NCBI RefSeq assembly: GCF_040649515.1
Contig: NZ_JBEZFP010000150.1
Location: forward strand, 1 to 22,051
DNA length: 22,051 nt
Reading direction: 5' to 3'
Source: Yinghuangia elevatio
GTDB lineage: Bacteria > Actinomycetota > Actinomycetes > Streptomycetales > Streptomycetaceae
This document shows positions 1 through 6,754 of the stretch, piece after piece (position 1 is the first letter of the stretch; each line of letters starts with the position of its first letter). The notes below the pieces were generated by a model. That model was not told the DNA's origin, ran no database searches, and saw only the letters and a program-made list of their open reading frames with translations. Position numbers and translations under genes: made by a program.

Positions 1-109
1 GCGCGGCCGTGGTCTGTTCGAACGGCAGGCCAAGGAAAGCGGTACGGCCCCGGGATTCCGCCCCGAGGCCGTGGTGAGCCGCAACTACCTCAAGGAGAAG
101 GCGACTTGA
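1..109 (+). CDS. C-terminal end of an unidentified protein (partial)
   Basis: An open frame entering from the left edge (first full codon at base 2) gives 35 residues and stops at TGA 107-109. The tail is charged and ends YLKEKAT. No motif can be recognised in so short a fragment, so no function is offered. The next small ORF starts at a TTG overlapping this stop by 4 bases (bases 106-109), and its ribosome site lies inside this coding end. The two genes are therefore probably translated together, which supports the reading frame chosen. Confidence 0.55.
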   Translation, partial: RGRGLFERQAKESGTAPGFRPEAVVSRNYLKEKAT

Positions 110-225
110 AGAACATCGTACTGGCTGCGTCGTCCGAGCCGGACCCCGCCGCCCGCCGCCAGGCGGACGAGGCGCTGCGCCGGGTCAGGGAGGACGCGGC
201 GCGTAGGAAGGCCGGGGCGTCGTGA
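106..225 (+). CDS. very small hypothetical protein (39 aa), TTG start
   Basis: A TTG at 106-108 overlaps the TGA of the upstream gene. It is preceded by AAGGAG (92-97) at 8 bases, a near-ideal ribosome site that fixes this unusual start. The 39-residue product begins MKNIVLAASSEPDP and continues as an Ala/Arg/Glu-rich segment likely to be a single charged helix. Its stop overlaps the GTG of the next tiny ORF. No family is recognised. The start signal and tight coupling on both sides argue that it is real, but its size makes this only moderately sure. Confidence 0.45.
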   Translation: MKNIVLAASSEPDPAARRQADEALRRVREDAARRKAGAS

Positions 226-338
226 GCGCCGCGACGGACCTGGCCGAGGCACGGCAGCGCGCCCGCGAGGCGCTGGACAGGGCGGCGGAAGCCGCGCGGC
301 GCCTCGCCGAGACCCAGCAGCAGGCACGCACCCGCTGA
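222..338 (+). CDS. very small hypothetical protein (38 aa)
   Basis: GTG 222-224 overlaps the previous TGA (223-225) in the GTGA arrangement common across this window. An AGGAAGG at 205-211 could serve as the ribosome site. The product is 38 residues, almost entirely Ala, Arg, Glu and Gln, and should form one amphipathic helix (LAEARQRAREAL, then AAEAARRLAETQQQ). It may pair with the equally small helical product just upstream. No function can be assigned. Confidence 0.4.
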   Translation: MSAATDLAEARQRAREALDRAAEAARRLAETQQQARTR

Positions 339-360
339 CCCACATCCATGCACGATCCGC

Positions 361-386
361 GCCCGCCCGGCACCCGCCGGGCGGGC
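361..386 (+). terminator. stem-loop after the small-ORF cluster
   Basis: Perfect 10-base inverted repeat GCCCGCCCGG (361-370) / CCGGGCGGGC (377-386) around a 6-base loop. It has no T-run, which is usual for actinomycete stem-loops. It lies 22 bases after the stop at 338 and 43 bases before the WhiB start, so it probably ends or trims the upstream transcript. Confidence 0.5.
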
Positions 387-428
387 GCCCCTGCTTCCCC
401 AACTGCCTTGCACACAAGGAGAGATGAC

Positions 429-683
429 ATGGACTGGCGTCACCGTGCCGCCTGTAAGGACGAGGACCCTGAGCTGTTCTTCCCGTTGGGTAACACCGGT
501 CCGGCGCTGCTGCAGATCGAGGAGGCGAAGGCCGTGTGCCGTCGCTGCCCCGAGATGGAGGCGTGCCTGCAGTGGGCCCTGGAGTCCGGGCAGGACGCCG
601 GGGTCTGGGGCGGGATGAGCGAGGAGGAGCGGCGCGCGCTGAAGCGCCGTGCCGCCCGCAACCGCGCCCGCGCGACCCGCTGA
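429..683 (+). CDS. WhiB-family Fe-S transcription regulator
   Basis: The 84-residue protein has the full WhiB signature. Four cysteines (C9, C37, C40, C46; spacing C-X27-C-X2-C-X5-C) would hold a [4Fe-4S] cluster. The turn GVWGG follows, then a basic tail (RALKRRAARNRARATR) that contacts DNA. WhiB-like proteins are cytoplasmic, bind the main sigma factor and sense redox or nitric oxide. The start ATG 429 is chosen over an in-frame ATG at 348 because AAGGAGAG (416-423) sits 5 bases upstream and the protein then begins MDWRHRAAC, as family members do. It follows a stem-loop and so may have its own promoter. Length matches single-domain WhiB/WhmE-type proteins. It is a likely regulator of the element or of host development. 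Confidence 0.95.
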   Translation: MDWRHRAACKDEDPELFFPLGNTGPALLQIEEAKAVCRRCPEMEACLQWALESGQDAGVWGGMSEEERRALKRRAARNRARATR

Positions 684-684
684 C

Positions 685-870
685 ATGGCCGCGCGCCGCA
701 CCCGGGTTCGCCGCCGCGGGCGGGCGAACACCGACGACTTGCTGGAGGCCGGCGCCCGCCGCCCCGTGGCCCGCATCACCCCGGCCCGATCGCGGGCCCG
801 GGCGCCGCGGCCGCTGCGCCGCGCGGTCCGTGCCGCGCTCCGGGCGGCCCGCACCGGCTCCGGCCGCTGA
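685..870 (+). CDS. small Arg-rich hypothetical protein (61 aa)
   Basis: ATG 685 lies one base after the WhiB stop (TGA 681-683), so translation would depend on coupling; no separate ribosome site is visible. The 61-residue product is extremely basic (MAARRTRVRRRGRAN at the start, many Arg near the end) with one short acidic/Leu patch (NTDDLLEAGA). This composition could suit nucleic-acid binding, but arises easily in any open frame of GC-rich DNA. The gene is uncertain. If it is not real, bases 684-996 hold no gene and I see nothing else in them apart from scattered short GC-rich palindromes. Confidence 0.35.
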   Translation: MAARRTRVRRRGRANTDDLLEAGARRPVARITPARSRARAPRPLRRAVRAALRAARTGSGR

Positions 871-996
871 GCCGGTGGCCACCTACTCCACGCGGCCGGA
901 CGGCTCGCGGCCCCCAGGCCCGCACGGCCCAAGGCGGCCGTCACCGACCCGCCCACCCAGTAACCGCCGCACCAACACCGCGAAGGGAAACCCGCC

Positions 997-1257
997 GTGC
1001 TCAACACCGACGCCGCGCAGGAGATGGCCCAGCGCCTCAACGCCCTGCTCGACATCCCCGTCGAACTTCTCCTCGGCACCCCCGGGGAGCCGTCCGCCCG
1101 CACCCGCGACCTGCTGGACGTGGACCCGTACCTGGTCATCCACGCCCGCCAGGTCATGGCGGCCGCCCTGCACACCCGGCGCGGGAACCCGGTGGCCGTC
1201 CCGATCCTGGCCACCATGCCCGCCCTCGACCAGGACGACCTGACCCACGCCGCGTGA
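997..1257 (+). CDS. hypothetical protein (86 aa)
   Basis: GTG 997 is preceded by AAGGGA near 981 at about 10 bases. The 86-residue product is predicted mostly helical: MLNTDAAQEMAQRLNALLDI, then a segment around VELLLGTPGEPSARTRDLLD, then DPYLVIHARQVMAAAL. The mixture of hydrophobic and charged residues is that of a normal small cytoplasmic protein. No family is recognised. A stem-loop follows at 1280, so it may be the last gene of the WhiB transcript. Confidence is moderate, based on start signal and composition. Confidence 0.7.
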   Translation: MLNTDAAQEMAQRLNALLDIPVELLLGTPGEPSARTRDLLDVDPYLVIHARQVMAAALHTRRGNPVAVPILATMPALDQDDLTHAA

Positions 1258-1279
1258 ACAACGTCTGCCTGTTGCCTTT

Positions 1280-1324
1280 CGTCGCCCGTCCCGGCCGCTG
1301 CTGTGCGGCGCGGGCCGGGCGACG
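1280..1324 (+). terminator. stem-loop after the 86-aa gene
   Basis: CGTCGCCC (1280-1287) pairs with GGGCGACG (1317-1324). An inner CCCG/CGGG pairing extends the stem around a large GC-rich loop. It has no T-run. It lies 22 bases after the stop at 1257 and ahead of the repeat array, so it may separate the WhiB transcript from the DUF2637 unit. Confidence 0.4.
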
Positions 1325-1369
1325 TGAGGGGAGCCGGGCAGCTGCACTCCTCTGGAGCCCCGCCCCGTG

Positions 1370-1719
1370 ATTTCGGGAGCGGCCTCCTTGCGTTTCGGAC
1401 GCAGCCCTCCCGCCCTTGCGCGTAGCCCGCGGCGGTCGTGCCGCCCAGGTCGTCGACGGTCGCCGCGCGACCGCGGCCGGAGGTTCCTCGCACCCCTGTT
1501 TCGGACGCACCGGCGGCCGTTTCGGGAGCAGCCGCCCGCGTTTCGGGCGCACCCTCTTTTGTTTCGGGCGCAGCCCCGACGACCCTCACCGGAGGTTCCA
1601 GTGACGATCACCGAACTGCCGCCCCAGGCGGCCCGCTCCTCCCCCGTTTCGGGTCCGCCGGACCCCGTTTCGGACGCGGTCCCGCCGGTTTCGGATGCGC
1701 CGTCGACCGTTTCGGAGGC
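1370..1719 (+). repeat. 21-base-phased GTTTCGG iteron array
   Basis: Nine exact GTTTCGG cores, mostly within GTTTCGG(A/G)NGC, begin at 1392, 1498, 1519, 1540, 1561, 1646, 1667, 1688 and 1709, plus an ATTTCGG variant at 1370. Two groups of four (1498-1571 and 1646-1719) have exactly 21 bases between copies, two helical turns, which places every copy on the same face of the DNA. The first group and the two outliers lie in the gene-free stretch 1258-1600. The second group lies inside codons 16-39 of the DUF2637 gene and encodes VSG/VSD/VSE repeats. The reading frame differs between groups (the gap is 85 bases, 4x21+1). Such arrays usually bind a Rep, partition, transfer or regulatory protein. 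This one could be an operator, a transfer origin or a centromere-like site. Confidence 0.8.
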
Positions 1720-3265
1720 GTCCGAGGGCGGCCCGCTGCTGTCGGCGATGCTGTGGGCCACCGCGATGGTCGGCGGCCTGCTGGTCGGCGTGATCGGCTT
1801 CGCGATGTCGTACAGCACCCTGGCGGAGACGGCGCTGTCGTGGGGGTTCAGCCCGGAGCTGGCGATGTGGTTCCCGGTCGGGATCGACGCGTCGATCATC
1901 GCGTTCCTGGCGCTGGACCTGTACCTGATCCGCAAGGACACCGGCTGGCCGGTGCTGCGGCTGGCGGCGCACGCGATGACCGGCGCCACGGTGTGGTTCA
2001 ACGCCAGTTCGCAGGGCGCGATCGGCGCCGACCCCGTCCAGGCCGCGGCGCACGGCGTCATGCCGATCCTGTTCGTGATCGGTGTCGAGGCCGGGCGGCG
2101 CCTGGTCATCCAGCAGGCGCAGATCGAGGCTGGCACGCACACCGATCGCATCCCGCTGCACCGCTGGATCCTCTCCCCTTGGGCGACACCGCGCCTGTAC
2201 CGGCGGATGCGGCTGTACGGCATCACCTCCTACCCGGAGATGATCCGCCGAGGTCAGGAGCTCATCGCCTATGAGTTGTGGCTCAAGCGCAAGCACGGCG
2301 GCGACCTGAAGCTGGCGTCCGAGGACGAGATGCTGCCGATGACGATGGCGCCCTACGGCTACACCGTCGCGGAGGCCCTGGCGATGCCCGCCGAGCAGGA
2401 GCGCGCCGCCGAGGAACGCCGCGAGGAAGCAACGCGGCGGCAGTTGGAGGCGGAGACCCGCCGCCAGCTCGCCGAACGCCGCGCCGAAGCCGAACGCATC
2501 CGCGCCCAGGCCCAGTTGGAGGTCGCCCAGGCCCAGGCCGGCGCCGAGGCGGAGCGGGCCCGCGCGCAGGCCCGCGCCGACGTCACCGCCGCCGAGCGCG
2601 CCGCGCAGTTGGAAGAGGCGGCGCTGGAGACCGCGACGGTCGCCGAGGCCCGCGCCCGCACCGCCAAGGCGGAGCGGGAGGAAGCCGAGGAACGCGCCCG
2701 GGAAGCGGAGGCGAACCGCGCCGCGGTCGAGCAGCAGCGCCTCGCCGACGATGAGCAGCGCGCCGCCGAAGCGGCGGCGTCGATCGCCGAGTTGGAGGCG
2801 AGGGCGATCGAGACCGCGGCCATGGCCGAAGCCCGCAGGCGCGCTGCCGAAGCGGACAAGGCCACTGCCGAAATGGAGGAGGCCGCCGCCGAAACGCGGC
2901 GCCGTGCCGCCGAAGCCGACCGTCGCGCCGCCGACGAGCGGGCCCGCGAAGCGGCTGCCGACGCGGCGGCCGCGCAGTCGCGGAAGGACGCGGCCGAAGC
3001 GGATGAGGCCGTTGCCGAAACGCGGCGGCGTGCCGCCGAAATCGAGGCGGCCGCGGTCGAAATGGAGGACGCCGCACGGCTGAGCCCGCGCGAGCGTGCC
3101 GCCCGTAAGGTCGCCCGCATGGTCCTCGTCCACGCCGGCGGGGACAGCGAGCGGCTGCCGCTGGACGCGATCACCGAAGCGTTCGGCGTCGCGTACTCCA
3201 CCGCGTCGGAGTACCGCAACGAAGCCGCCGCGCTCCTCGCGGCCGGCTACCGGCCCGCCGCCTGA
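1601..3265 (+). CDS. DUF2637-type membrane protein with coiled coil and C-terminal HTH
   Basis: GTG 1601 is chosen because GGAGG (1591-1595) lies 5 bases upstream; the frame is open further back to 1367 but only through repeat DNA. The 554-residue protein has a Ser/Pro repeat head (VSG/VSD/VSE at residues 16-39), then four hydrophobic segments near 47-69, 89-110, 118-135 and 150-170. The loop motif around LYRRMRLYGITSY is characteristic of DUF2637 proteins of actinomycete plasmids. Residues about 262-493 are a long Ala/Glu/Arg heptad coiled coil (AETRRRA, AEADRRA). Residues about 500-554 read as a helix-turn-helix (LDAITEAFGVAYSTASEYRN). The family is linked to conjugative elements but its biochemical role is unknown. 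A membrane-anchored DNA-binding adaptor is my inference. Confidence 0.85.
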   Translation: MTITELPPQAARSSPVSGPPDPVSDAVPPVSDAPSTVSEASEGGPLLSAMLWATAMVGGLLVGVIGFAMSYSTLAETALSWGFSPELAMWFPVGIDASIIAFLALDLYLIRKDTGWPVLRLAAHAMTGATVWFNASSQGAIGADPVQAAAHGVMPILFVIGVEAGRRLVIQQAQIEAGTHTDRIPLHRWILSPWATPRLYRRMRLYGITSYPEMIRRGQELIAYELWLKRKHGGDLKLASEDEMLPMTMAPYGYTVAEALAMPAEQERAAEERREEATRRQLEAETRRQLAERRAEAERIRAQAQLEVAQAQAGAEAERARAQARADVTAAERAAQLEEAALETATVAEARARTAKAEREEAEERAREAEANRAAVEQQRLADDEQRAAEAAASIAELEARAIETAAMAEARRRAAEADKATAEMEEAAAETRRRAAEADRRAADERAREAAADAAAAQSRKDAAEADEAVAETRRRAAEIEAAAVEMEDAARLSPRERAARKVARMVLVHAGGDSERLPLDAITEAFGVAYSTASEYRNEAAALLAAGYRPAA

Positions 3266-3297
3266 CCGCGGCGGGCCTTGTGTCCGGCACCACCAGT

Positions 3298-3330
3298 GAA
3301 GGCCAGCCCATTCGACCTGGGCTGGCCTTC
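3298..3330 (+). terminator. perfect 13-base stem-loop after DUF2637 gene
   Basis: GAAGGCCAGCCCA (3298-3310) and TGGGCTGGCCTTC (3318-3330) are perfect inverted copies around the 7-base loop TTCGACC. It lies 33 bases after the DUF2637 stop and 114 bases before the next start. It has no long T-run but is strong and isolated, so it is a probable transcription terminator. Confidence 0.7.
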
Positions 3331-3443
3331 GCTGCGACTGCCGGAAGCAGTCCCAGCAACGCCCAGTACAGCACCGCAGATCCGGTCGTGACCAGTGTCA
3401 ACGGCCCTGCGGCACACCGTTCCAGATCGAAGGAGACAGGGTC

Positions 3444-3917
3444 GTGACTGACCGAACGAGTCCTCAGTGGACCGCCGAGGCGCTGCTGACGCCGGAGGGC
3501 GTGCACGCTTACAGCAGCCAGGTGGAGATGGTGTTCCAGCGCCGCCGCCGGGCGTTTCGGGAGCTGCGGCTGGACGTGTTCGCCGAGCTTTTGGCGACGC
3601 CGATCCCGGGTGACAACGCCGTCCAGGGCCGGATGCACGCCTGGCGGGTGGCCCGTCAGCTGCATGTGATGGAGCGCAACGCGCAGTCCACCATCACCGC
3701 TGCGCGGCGCCTGGAGGCTGTCTACCGGCGGCTGTACGTGGAGCTGCCGCAGGCCCGCCGTGCGAAGGAGCTGCAGATCGCCCGCCGTGCGGAGCTGACC
3801 GCACGCACGTCTGCGGACATCCGCGACGCCGCCAATTCGGCGCTTGTCGAGCCTGCCGAGGTGGTCGACGTCACCGCCGAGCCGCCCGCGTTCGACCTGT
3901 TCCGGAACGCCAAATGA
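3444..3917 (+). CDS. helical hypothetical protein (157 aa)
   Basis: GTG 3444 has AAGGAG (3430-3435) 8 bases upstream. The 157-residue product is soluble and predicted mainly alpha-helical. An Arg-rich patch (VFQRRRRAFRELR, about residues 29-41) is followed by long helices around MHAWRVARQLHVMERNAQ and ARRLEAVYRRLYVELPQARR. There are no Cys, no membrane segments and no recognisable catalytic motif. Its stop overlaps the next start (ATGA at 3914-3917), so the two products are coupled and may act together. Position between the DUF2637 and transfer modules suggests a role in the element's biology, but no function can be named. Confidence 0.8.
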   Translation: MTDRTSPQWTAEALLTPEGVHAYSSQVEMVFQRRRRAFRELRLDVFAELLATPIPGDNAVQGRMHAWRVARQLHVMERNAQSTITAARRLEAVYRRLYVELPQARRAKELQIARRAELTARTSADIRDAANSALVEPAEVVDVTAEPPAFDLFRNAK

Positions 3918-4147
3918 TCGCCCCTAAGGCGCCCGGAGCGATCACGCCGAAGCGCAAGGTGAGCGGCCGCGCGAAGTTCTGGAACGACCGGTTGCAGCAG
4001 GCCGACAACAACCGCGCGATGGCCGCGGTGGTGATGGACCAGGCCCGCGCGATCGCCACCGCGTTGGAGCGGCAGACCGGCGACGACATGGTCTGGTACT
4101 CGCTCGCCAAGACGCTGCACGACTGGTGCCGTGCTCACGATGCGTGA
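3914..4147 (+). CDS. small hypothetical protein (77 aa)
   Basis: ATG 3914 overlaps the previous stop by 4 bases. The 77-residue product has a short basic N-terminus (APKAPGAITPKRKVSGR) and then helical sequence with several aromatic residues (KFWNDRLQQADNNRAM, DDMVWYSLAKTLHDWCRAH). Similar small proteins with an amphipathic helix ahead of an aromatic-rich tail occur beside transfer genes, but I do not recognise the family. Translational coupling to the 157-residue protein is the main clue. A bulged stem-loop follows at 4168. Confidence 0.75.
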   Translation: MIAPKAPGAITPKRKVSGRAKFWNDRLQQADNNRAMAAVVMDQARAIATALERQTGDDMVWYSLAKTLHDWCRAHDA

Positions 4148-4167
4148 CGGATTCCTCATCACCATCA

Positions 4168-4192
4168 CCCCGCCGCCCTACGGCTGGCGGGG
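4168..4192 (+). terminator. bulged stem-loop before the transfer module
   Basis: CCCCGCCGCC (4168-4177) pairs with GGC-T-GGCGGGG (4182-4192) around the loop CTAC, with one bulged T. A short alternating CG palindrome follows at about 4201-4221. Bases 4148-4272 hold no gene. The stem-loop probably ends the 3444-4147 transcript, and the promoter of the next gene may lie in the slightly less GC-rich stretch 4235-4258, though no clear -35/-10 can be named. Confidence 0.45.
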
Positions 4193-4272
4193 TCCCAAGC
4201 CGCGCGCACGACGCGCGCGCGTGAGGCTCCCGCACCTAATCACTCTGTGTCAACTCCCGAGAGGAGGCGATC

Positions 4273-6750
4273 ATGGCTCGCGACGAGCCCCCGACGACCG
4301 GTTCCGGCCCGGGCGACGGCCCTGACACCAGCCCCGCGGACGCAGCGGAGGCGGGTGTCGCGGGCACGGTTTTGCCGTTCCCGCGCACCGGCGGATTGCG
4401 TCCGCCGATCGTTCCGGAGACCCCGGTGACGGTCCTCGAGGTGCCCGGCCGCACCGACGTGGACAGCGAGCCGCCGGCGTTCCCCGAACTGGCCGACGAC
4501 GACTTCGGCCCGCCGCTGCACCTGTTGTTCGCCGACGCCGTCCCCGGCCCGGTCGTCGCCGACCCGGACGGCGACCAGGCGGCGGTGCACGGTGCCGAGT
4601 TCAACCGCCGCACGGCGCCGCTGTACTGGGCGGCGGGCGCGGCCGCGGGGCTGCGGATCGCGTACAACGCCGCGGACTGGATGCGGGCCCGCGCCGAGCA
4701 CCACCGCGAGGAAGCGAAGAACGCGAAGGAGAACGCGGACAAGGACGGTGACGGGAAGAAGGTCAGGGACGGCGGCGCCGCGCGGCGGGCGGCCCGGGCG
4801 GCGCTGCAGCACGTCCGGTCCGCTCGCGCCGCGAACACCGCCGCCCGGCCCCCGCGTGGCGGCCAGTCCGGTGGCCTGGGGGGCGCCCGGGGTGCCGCGT
4901 CGGGCGGTGGCCGGTCCGCAGGCGGGGTGGCCGGGGCGGGCCGCAGGTCTGCCGCGTCGCCGCCGGCCGGCGGGCCCCGCAAGGCGTCCGGTTCGTCGGG
5001 GGCGTCGGGTTCGGGGGCGGGCCGCACCGGCAAGGGCGGCCCGGGCTCGGGCGGCCGCGGCGCGGGGCCGACCGGCAAGGGTGCGGGCGGGCAGCGCGCC
5101 TCGTCGGGCCTGGCGGGCAACGCCGCCCGGTGGCTGGGCGCGAACGCCGCGCAGAAACACGCCGAGGCGAAGAACGCCAAAGCCGCCGGTGCGTCGGGGA
5201 AGAACGGTCCCAAGTCGGCGGGCACCTCCGGCGGCTCCGGCTCCAAGGGAGGTTCCAAGGCCGCGCCGAAGCCCGCTGCGGGAAAGAGCAGCAGCGGCAA
5301 GGGCACCGCGGGGGCTTCCGGGCCCGGCCGGGGCGGGACCAAGTCCGCTGCCGCCAAGCGCGCAGGCAGCGCCCGTGGAACCGGCGACGGGTCCAAGCCC
5401 GGGTCCAAGCCCGGGTCCAAGTCCGGGTCCAAGTCGGGGCCCAAGTCCAGCGGCAAGTCCGGTGGCACGTCGGGCGGCGGTTCTGGTGGCAAACGCACCT
5501 CGGGTGGGACCGGCGCCTCTGGGTCGAAGACCGCGAAGAAAGCAGCCCGGAAGAAGGCCGCCCGCGCCGAGGCCAAGAAGACCGCGAAGAAAGCCGCGAA
5601 GGCCCGCGCAGCCGATGAGGCCGCCAAGTCGTCCGAGTCCGCCAAGGACGGCTCGGCGGAAACCGAGGCGCCGGACCGGGCCGCGCGCCGGGCTGCGCGG
5701 TCGGCGAAGCGGTCCGCCCGGTCGGCCAGGCGCTGGGCGCGCTCTGCTCGGTGTCTGGTCCGCGCGGCGCGTTCGAAGGCCCGGCGTGAACGCCTGCCCC
5801 GGCACCGCGCCGAACGGCGCTGGCATCCCAAGGGCTCGCCGAAGGACACCAGCAAGGACACCGGCACGGGTGCCGTGTGGAAGAACGCTCCCAAGGGGTC
5901 GTCGAAGGGCCCCGAGCCTGCTGCGGACCCGGAAGCGCGCACGCCGCGGTCCGGCCGGGACGGGACCGGCCGGCACCGTCGCCCGTCACGCGGCGGGTTC
6001 CGTTCCTGGGTTGCCCGCCGCGTCTCCACAGGAGGCTCCACCGGCGACGGTGACAAGCTCAGCGCTCCGAAGCCCGTCACGCCGACCCACGGAGCCGACC
6101 ACTCCGAGGCCGCTCCCGGAACGAAGGCGCCGTGGACGGGGCCGGTGTTCGAGGACGAGGCGATGACGCCGCCGCCCGGCATGTGGCCGACGACCTGGAC
6201 CGCCGAACAGGAGGACCCGCCCACCGCGCCCGCACCCGCCGCTGCTGCGGCGGCCGTCTCATCCTCCGCATCCCCGGCACCCCCGCGCAGGGGTGTCTCC
6301 GCCTACCCGGAAGGACCCACCGACGTGCCTCCCAGAACCGCCTCCCCCGCCGTGCCCGGTGCCGCCGCCACGGGGTCCGGGAGCGACCTGACGATCGAGG
6401 ACCTGATCGGCGCGGACGGCGACGCGCAAGGCGAGATCACCGGCCGCGCCGAGGGCGCCCGCTTCGCCGCGTCGATGGCCGAAGACCTGGTCACGTCCCT
6501 GGAAGGACTCCAGGCGACCATCGCCGAACTCCAGGTGCCCGGATCGCTGGCCGGGTCGATCGCGACGCTGATCGACGCCTGCCAGACCGTCCGCGGCCAC
6601 GCCGACGACCTGGTCGCGTCGCTGCCGCGCGCCGCCGAGGCGATCGGCAGCGCCGGCACCAACGCCTCCGACCGCCACCAGCCGTTCGCCCGCGCCGTCG
6701 CCGACGCGGGCCACACCGCGCCCGCCGAAGCCGCCTACCACCAGGAGTAG
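4273..6750 (+). CDS. large low-complexity, Lys/Arg/Gly/Ser-rich protein of the transfer module
   Basis: ATG 4273 follows GAGAGGAGG (4259-4267) closely. The 825-residue protein has an acidic/Pro N-terminal part, a short helical patch with a possible membrane-surface helix (APLYWAAGAAAGLRIAY), and a Gly/Ser/Lys/Arg low-complexity middle (about 195-430). Within that middle is a five-copy GSKP/GSKS repeat at 373-392. A histone-H1-like AKKAA segment (about 418-460, KTAKKAARKKAARAEAKK) and an Arg/Ser/Ala stretch (466-497) follow. The C-terminal 120 residues are ordinary helical sequence. The composition suggests nonspecific DNA binding or scaffolding, with the C-terminal helices contacting the next small protein. 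No known family is recognised; a DNA-condensing or DNA-guiding partner of the translocase is inference. Confidence 0.75.
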   Translation: MARDEPPTTGSGPGDGPDTSPADAAEAGVAGTVLPFPRTGGLRPPIVPETPVTVLEVPGRTDVDSEPPAFPELADDDFGPPLHLLFADAVPGPVVADPDGDQAAVHGAEFNRRTAPLYWAAGAAAGLRIAYNAADWMRARAEHHREEAKNAKENADKDGDGKKVRDGGAARRAARAALQHVRSARAANTAARPPRGGQSGGLGGARGAASGGGRSAGGVAGAGRRSAASPPAGGPRKASGSSGASGSGAGRTGKGGPGSGGRGAGPTGKGAGGQRASSGLAGNAARWLGANAAQKHAEAKNAKAAGASGKNGPKSAGTSGGSGSKGGSKAAPKPAAGKSSSGKGTAGASGPGRGGTKSAAAKRAGSARGTGDGSKPGSKPGSKSGSKSGPKSSGKSGGTSGGGSGGKRTSGGTGASGSKTAKKAARKKAARAEAKKTAKKAAKARAADEAAKSSESAKDGSAETEAPDRAARRAARSAKRSARSARRWARSARCLVRAARSKARRERLPRHRAERRWHPKGSPKDTSKDTGTGAVWKNAPKGSSKGPEPAADPEARTPRSGRDGTGRHRRPSRGGFRSWVARRVSTGGSTGDGDKLSAPKPVTPTHGADHSEAAPGTKAPWTGPVFEDEAMTPPPGMWPTTWTAEQEDPPTAPAPAAAAAAVSSSASPAPPRRGVSAYPEGPTDVPPRTASPAVPGAAATGSGSDLTIEDLIGADGDAQGEITGRAEGARFAASMAEDLVTSLEGLQATIAELQVPGSLAGSIATLIDACQTVRGHADDLVASLPRAAEAIGSAGTNASDRHQPFARAVADAGHTAPAEAAYHQE
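5389..5448 (+). repeat. five-copy 12-base tandem repeat
   Basis: The unit GGGTCCAAG(C/T)C(C/G) occurs at 5389, 5401, 5413, 5425 and (as GGGCCCAAGTCC) 5437, in frame. It encodes GSKP, GSKP, GSKS, GSKS, GPKS in the low-complexity middle of the 825-residue protein. It is near perfect and so a likely site of slippage and copy-number variation. Confidence 0.85.
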
Positions 6751-6754
6751 ACCC

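Noticed and set aside
348..428. Upstream ATG 348 as WhiB start
   Set aside because: It would put the stem-loop 361-386 inside the gene and add 27 residues not seen in WhiB proteins; ATG 429 has AAGGAGAG just upstream.
1367..1600. Longer DUF2637 reading frame starting at GTG 1367
   Set aside because: It runs through the noncoding repeat block, giving an Arg/Pro-rich sequence unlike the family; the GTG at 1601 has a GGAGG at the right distance.
1370..1719. CRISPR-like array
   Set aside because: The cores are only 7-11 bases at 21-base steps with no unique spacers of usual length and no cas genes; iterons fit better.
2826..3061. Second iteron array in the coiled-coil region
   Set aside because: The 21-base period follows directly from heptad repeats in the protein; reported only as a coincidence worth testing.
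4131..4325. 64-residue open frame overlapping the start of the 825-residue gene
   Set aside because: It overlaps both neighbours in another frame, lacks a ribosome site and has Arg/Pro-rich shadow composition.
4236..6224. Long open frames on the minus strand opposite the low-complexity gene (also at 1586-3133, 7979-10672 and 20804-22039)
   Set aside because: GC-rich coding DNA leaves antisense frames open by codon bias; these lack start signals and have Arg/Gly/Pro-rich composition.
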